Assembly (NCBI RefSeq): GCF_029229925.1
Contig: NZ_CP107254.1
Location: forward strand, 620,001-684,000
DNA from: Halorhabdus sp. BNX81
GTDB taxonomy: Archaea; Halobacteriota; Halobacteria; Halobacteriales; Haloarculaceae
Direction: 5' to 3'
DNA: 64,000 nt
A program made the position numbers and the translations under genes. How positions within the stretch are numbered: position 1 is the stretch's first letter; every line of letters begins with the position of its first letter. This document shows positions 60,852 to 64,000 of the stretch, in pieces. The notes under the pieces were generated by a model. It had not been told where the DNA came from. It ran no database searches and worked only from the letters and a program-made list of their open reading frames with translations.

Positions 60852-62524
60852 CAGTCTTGGCGGTGGATGTCGAAGGGGAGTCCCTCGACGCCGTCGCGCT
60901 GGAAGTTCTCGATCAACTCGTTGACCTCGTGATAGCCCAGCACGTTCTCCTGGATCGCCCGCTTGATGATGTTCGCCCGGAACTGCAGGTCGTCGTAGAT
61001 GTCACGGGTGTCCTCATAGCCCAGCAGCGTCGCGATCTGCTCTTCCAGCACGAAGGAGTTGTTCATCCCCTGGAAGACGATCTCGTCCTCGACGGGGTCC
61101 CAGTAGAAGCTCTGGCGGGTGACGACCCCGTCCATCTCCTTGGAGTAGCCTTCGATCTCCTGGACCGACGTGACCCGACGGAGGACATCGTCGCCCTGCT
61201 TGACCCGGTTCTGGAACAGCGCGATGTCGGCGTTGTCCATGAACGTCTCGGGGACGTTGATCGGGTCGCCCGTGAACCGTTGGATCATCGAGACGATGTC
61301 GCTCGCGTGGAACGTCAGCATGACCGGGTGGCCGGTCTGGGCGGCCTGGAAGGCCATCCGCCCCTCCTCGCCACGGACCTCGCCCACGATGATGTAGTCG
61401 GGCCGCGAACGCAGGGCGGCGGCGACGAGGTCGAACATGTCGACGTCCGTCCCTTCGTCGTCGCCCTCGCGGGTCAACAGTTGCTGCCAGGTGTCGTGCG
61501 GGGGGAGGACCTCCGAGGTGTCCTCGGCGGTGTAGATCTTCGAATCCCGCGGGATGAACGACATGATGGAGTTCAGCGTCGTGGTCTTCCCTGACGCCGT
61601 CTCCCCGACGACGAACACCGTCTGCTCGTTTTCGAGAGCGAGCCAGAGGTAGGCCGCCAGTTCCGGAGAGAGGGTGCCCCACTTCGTAATCTGGAAGATC
61701 GACAGGGGCACCTCGTCGCCCTGGCGGATGGTCAGAGAGGGCCCCTTCAGCGAGACGTCGTCGGAGTAGATGATGTTGATACGCGACCCGTCGGGCAGCG
61801 TCGAGTCGATGATCGGGTCGCTGTCGGAGACGGGGTCGCCGATGCGCTCGCCCATGTTGCGCAGCCACTGCTCGTACTGGCCGTCCTCGCCGAAGTCGAC
61901 GGTCGTCTTGATGAGGCTGTACACCGAGTGATCGACGTAACACTCGTGGGGACCGATGACGTGAATGTCCTCGTTGGCCGGGTCCCGCATCACCGGCTCC
62001 AGCGGTCCGAGCCCGACGATGTCCCGGTTGAGCCGGTAGCGGATGTTCTCGTAGGTCTCCTCGGTGACGTCGACCTTCCCGAGGTTGGTGATGTCGCCCA
62101 GCCGACTCATGACGCCGTTGCCGCTCTCGCGGCTCTTGACGTTCGTAGTCTCCTGGAGGAGTTCCTCGATCCGGTCGTCGTACTCGGCCTCCTCGCTGGG
62201 CGCGGGTTTCATCACGCTGCGTTCGAGCAGCCGGTTGCGGACTTTCTCGAAGACCGTCCGCTCGTCGTCCGCGAGTTCCGGTTCGATCGCGTAGTACTTG
62301 ATGTCCTGGCCGATGTCGCCGTAGATGTGGGTGTAGATCGGGCCGCCGACGGGATAGAGGATGTTCGGGCGGTTGGTCTCGTACTCGCCGTCGGCCTCCT
62401 CGACGAACATCGGGAACTCGCCGGTGATCTGCTTGAACTTCTGGAGGTGATCACGGAGATGTGGCCGCCTGGCTGCGTGCTGGCGGAGTTCGTCCGACGG
62501 TTTGGGTCTGCCGTGATCTGTCAT
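60851..62524 (-). CDS. arlI: Archaellum motor ATPase ArlI (FlaI)
   Basis: A 557-residue secretion ATPase. Walker A is VVGETASGKTTTLNSIMSF, the Asp box KIYTAEDTSEVLPP, Walker B IIVGEVRGEEGRMAFQAAQ and the His box GHPVMLTFHASD. The N-terminal domain (residues 1-220) has RYRLNRDIVGLGPLEPVMRD. It powers assembly and rotation together with ArlJ and ArlH. It starts 12 nt after arlH. Confidence 0.95.
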   Translation of the reverse strand: MTDHGRPKPSDELRQHAARRPHLRDHLQKFKQITGEFPMFVEEADGEYETNRPNILYPVGGPIYTHIYGDIGQDIKYYAIEPELADDERTVFEKVRNRLLERSVMKPAPSEEAEYDDRIEELLQETTNVKSRESGNGVMSRLGDITNLGKVDVTEETYENIRYRLNRDIVGLGPLEPVMRDPANEDIHVIGPHECYVDHSVYSLIKTTVDFGEDGQYEQWLRNMGERIGDPVSDSDPIIDSTLPDGSRINIIYSDDVSLKGPSLTIRQGDEVPLSIFQITKWGTLSPELAAYLWLALENEQTVFVVGETASGKTTTLNSIMSFIPRDSKIYTAEDTSEVLPPHDTWQQLLTREGDDEGTDVDMFDLVAAALRSRPDYIIVGEVRGEEGRMAFQAAQTGHPVMLTFHASDIVSMIQRFTGDPINVPETFMDNADIALFQNRVKQGDDVLRRVTSVQEIEGYSKEMDGVVTRQSFYWDPVEDEIVFQGMNNSFVLEEQIATLLGYEDTRDIYDDLQFRANIIKRAIQENVLGYHEVNELIENFQRDGVEGLPFDIHRQD

Positions 62525-62536
62525 GTGTAGTCCTCG

Positions 62537-63298
62537 TTAGGCGACGCTGCGTGATTCGATGACGATGCCCGTCCCCGAGCGGACGGAGTAGCCGATGGTA
62601 TCGCCGACCTGTTCGCCCATGCCGGCGAAGCGTTTCACCGAGATCTGTCGGCGGACGTCGTTACCGACCTCAACCATTTCGAGTTCGATGAACACGTCGG
62701 CGATCGCCCTGAAGGGGCCGATCGCGTCCTCGTCGAGCGTCGAGGGGTCGACTGTGAGCATGATGACCTTCCCCTCGGCGATGACGTCCCGGAAGAAACT
62801 GATGATCTCGAGGGCGGCCTGGCGCTCCTCGTTCTGGCGGACCAGGGCCTCGAACTTGGGGTCGTTCCGGAGGATGGCGTCGAAGGTGTCGATGATGATG
62901 ACGTCCGTGTCCCACATCACTTCGGCGTCCATCAGCCGTTTGAGAAGGTCCATTCGATCGCTCTCCTCGTCGCCGCCCTGGAAGGTGTTGGAGTCGCCGA
63001 TGTCGGCGTGCAAGAACAGCAGGTTCTCGTCGAGGAGATGCTCGACCATGCCGTAGTCGAGGCTATGCATCTGATCGAGGAAACTGCCAACGGTCAACTC
63101 CGTCGAGAGCATCGTGACCGTCTGGCCCTCCTCACAGAGCCCATACGAGAACCGCTGGCTCATGGCTGATTTCCCGGCCCCGTAATCCCCTTCGACGAGG
63201 ACGATGCTGCCGGGCGGGATGCCGCCACCGAGTTCCTTGTTCAGTCTGTCGCGCTCGTCGAGACCAAGCGAGTACAGGTCAGTCGTTGCGATGCTCAT
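62537..63298 (-). CDS. arlH: Archaellum RecA-like protein ArlH (FlaH)
   Basis: A 253-residue KaiC/RecA-like protein with Walker [20 protein letters not shown] and Walker [15 protein letters not shown]. ArlH binds ATP, forms a ring and regulates ArlI. It overlaps arlG upstream by 4 nt. Confidence 0.95.
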   Translation of the reverse strand: MSIATTDLYSLGLDERDRLNKELGGGIPPGSIVLVEGDYGAGKSAMSQRFSYGLCEEGQTVTMLSTELTVGSFLDQMHSLDYGMVEHLLDENLLFLHADIGDSNTFQGGDEESDRMDLLKRLMDAEVMWDTDVIIIDTFDAILRNDPKFEALVRQNEERQAALEIISFFRDVIAEGKVIMLTVDPSTLDEDAIGPFRAIADVFIELEMVEVGNDVRRQISVKRFAGMGEQVGDTIGYSVRSGTGIVIESRSVA

Positions 63299-63744
63299 GT
63301 GTTGAACTCGAACACCTCCCTGTCGCCGTTGATCGTCACCTGGACGCGGTGATCGCCAGTCGAGAGATCCGGTGCCGAGATCTCCATCCGGATGACGTTG
63401 CCCGGCCGCCAGTAGTCGCCGTCGACGACCGTAAAGCCAATATCGGTCCAGTAGGCCCCGTCGACGAGCACGTCCATCCCGGTTCCATCGGCCGGTAACC
63501 GCTGGGAACCGGTGTTTTTGACGTACAGCGTGATGTTTCCGTCCCCGTCGATGTCGTAAATCTGGGCACCGCTGTCGCTGATGATCTCGACTTCCGTCCG
63601 GACCTCCTGGCTGGCGTCGACGCCGAGATCGTCGACCGCGCCGCTGAGCTGACCGACGGTACTGGTGATCGTCCCCGCGACGCTCGCCGCAACGAGGATG
63701 CTCGCGATGAAGATGATCAAGTGCGACGCCGAGACGCTAGCCAC
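63295..63744 (-). CDS. arlG: Archaellum stator component ArlG (FlaG)
   Basis: A 149-residue protein with an N-terminal helix ([20 protein letters not shown]) and a beta-sandwich domain outside ([21 protein letters not shown]). ArlG forms filaments with ArlF that anchor the motor in the S-layer. It overlaps arlH by 4 nt and arlF by 8 nt. Confidence 0.92.
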   Translation of the reverse strand: MASVSASHLIIFIASILVAASVAGTITSTVGQLSGAVDDLGVDASQEVRTEVEIISDSGAQIYDIDGDGNITLYVKNTGSQRLPADGTGMDVLVDGAYWTDIGFTVVDGDYWRPGNVIRMEISAPDLSTGDHRVQVTINGDREVFEFNT

Positions 63745-64000
63745 TCAGACCCACCTCCGTATCAGCGATGCCCGGGCCGCTGATGACTTTCAGCCGGTCG
63801 GGCTGGTTCGGAACGGTCATGTTTGCGGTGAGTCGCTCGCCAGTCGCCCAGATGTCGGTCGAACTGTCGCCACCGACCGCCCGATCGAGAAACGCCGTTT
63901 GCAGGGCTCCATCGACCATAAAGTCCGTATCCCCGACACTCAACCCGGTCGCCCCGGTGTTCTCGACGGTCGCGTTCACGTAATATAGCCGATTTCCGGT
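63737..64000 (-). CDS. arlF: Archaellum stator component ArlF (FlaF), truncated at the window edge
   Basis: The frame is open to the last base of the window; the N-terminal membrane helix and the start are beyond 64000. The visible 87 residues form a beta-sandwich (LYYVNATVENTGATGLSVGD, MVDGALQTAF, LTANMTVPNQPDRLKVISG) typical of ArlF. It interacts with the S-layer protein and ArlG. Identification rests on this fold and on the gene order. Confidence 0.85.
   Translation of the reverse strand, partial: TGNRLYYVNATVENTGATGLSVGDTDFMVDGALQTAFLDRAVGGDSSTDIWATGERLTANMTVPNQPDRLKVISGPGIADTEVGLSG

Noticed and set aside
1-64000. tRNA, rRNA, SRP RNA or CRISPR arrays
   Set aside because: I looked in all intergenic regions for T-loop consensus, cloverleaf-type symmetry and regularly spaced direct repeats and found none. 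The palindrome array has no constant repeat unit and no spacers of uniform length, so it is not CRISPR.

Overview
The window is GC-rich and has the stamp of a halophilic archaeon. Proteins are acidic (Asp/Glu-rich). There are Tat signals, PGF-CTERM sorting tails, archaeal ribosomal proteins eL39 and eL31 with aIF6, Pus10, an archaellum operon (arlFGHIJ), CheF adaptors, a bacterio-opsin-activator-type HTH regulator and several haloarchaea-only families. A Tat-exported GH10 xylanase points towards a polysaccharide-degrading genus such as Halorhabdus; that placement is inference. No tRNA, rRNA, CRISPR array or intact transposase was found.

Layout. 0-5 kb: PIN-domain pair, SGNH hydrolase, DUF424/TPR pair, FG-GAP-like lipoprotein. 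4.8-8.3 kb: a 192-bp transposon-derived element, an orphan nucleotidyltransferase antitoxin with what looks like the stub of its HEPN toxin, thpR, a ZIP metal transporter and the eL39-eL31-aIF6 operon. 8.3-26.8 kb is devoted to the cell surface: sugar-nucleotide epimerase, polyprenyl-phosphate sugar transferase, a multi-repeat DUF4330 protein, glmU-glmS (UDP-GlcNAc supply), an S-layer-like glycoprotein with a coiled-coil stalk and the GH10 xylanase, both lying between two cheF paralogues, then a frameshifted flippase and uppP.

27-33 kb: pus10-rnhB, a 534-bp element with terminal inverted repeats and an 8-bp target duplication, vapBC, and the lysine operon dapA-dapB-dapD. The dapD 3' end is present a second time just downstream. 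33-43 kb: a 7TM histidine kinase, nicotinate phosphoribosyltransferase, three tandem paralogous surface proteins with a degenerate zinc-protease motif, and a nicotinamidase-like hydrolase. 43-55 kb: mutarotase-like protein, dihydroorotase, an ABC exporter with a divergent regulator, three universal stress proteins, a DHH phosphoesterase, and a sulfatase-GtrA pair.

55-58.6 kb is a small TetR-centred group. Four copies of the 14-bp dyad ACTNAYNSKTYAGT sit before the tetR gene, a zinc-ribbon membrane protein, the MATE exporter unit and a small membrane protein, suggesting a local efflux regulon. The window ends in the archaellum operon (arlJ-arlI-arlH-arlG-arlF on the minus strand).

The most unusual structure is the interior of the 29.1-29.6 kb element: twelve different short palindromes, each with arms of 6-10 bp and each with exactly a 3-nt centre. 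Two more of the same design lie beside the duplicated dapD tail. The related element at 4.86 kb shares the ends and skeleton but lacks almost all of the palindromes.
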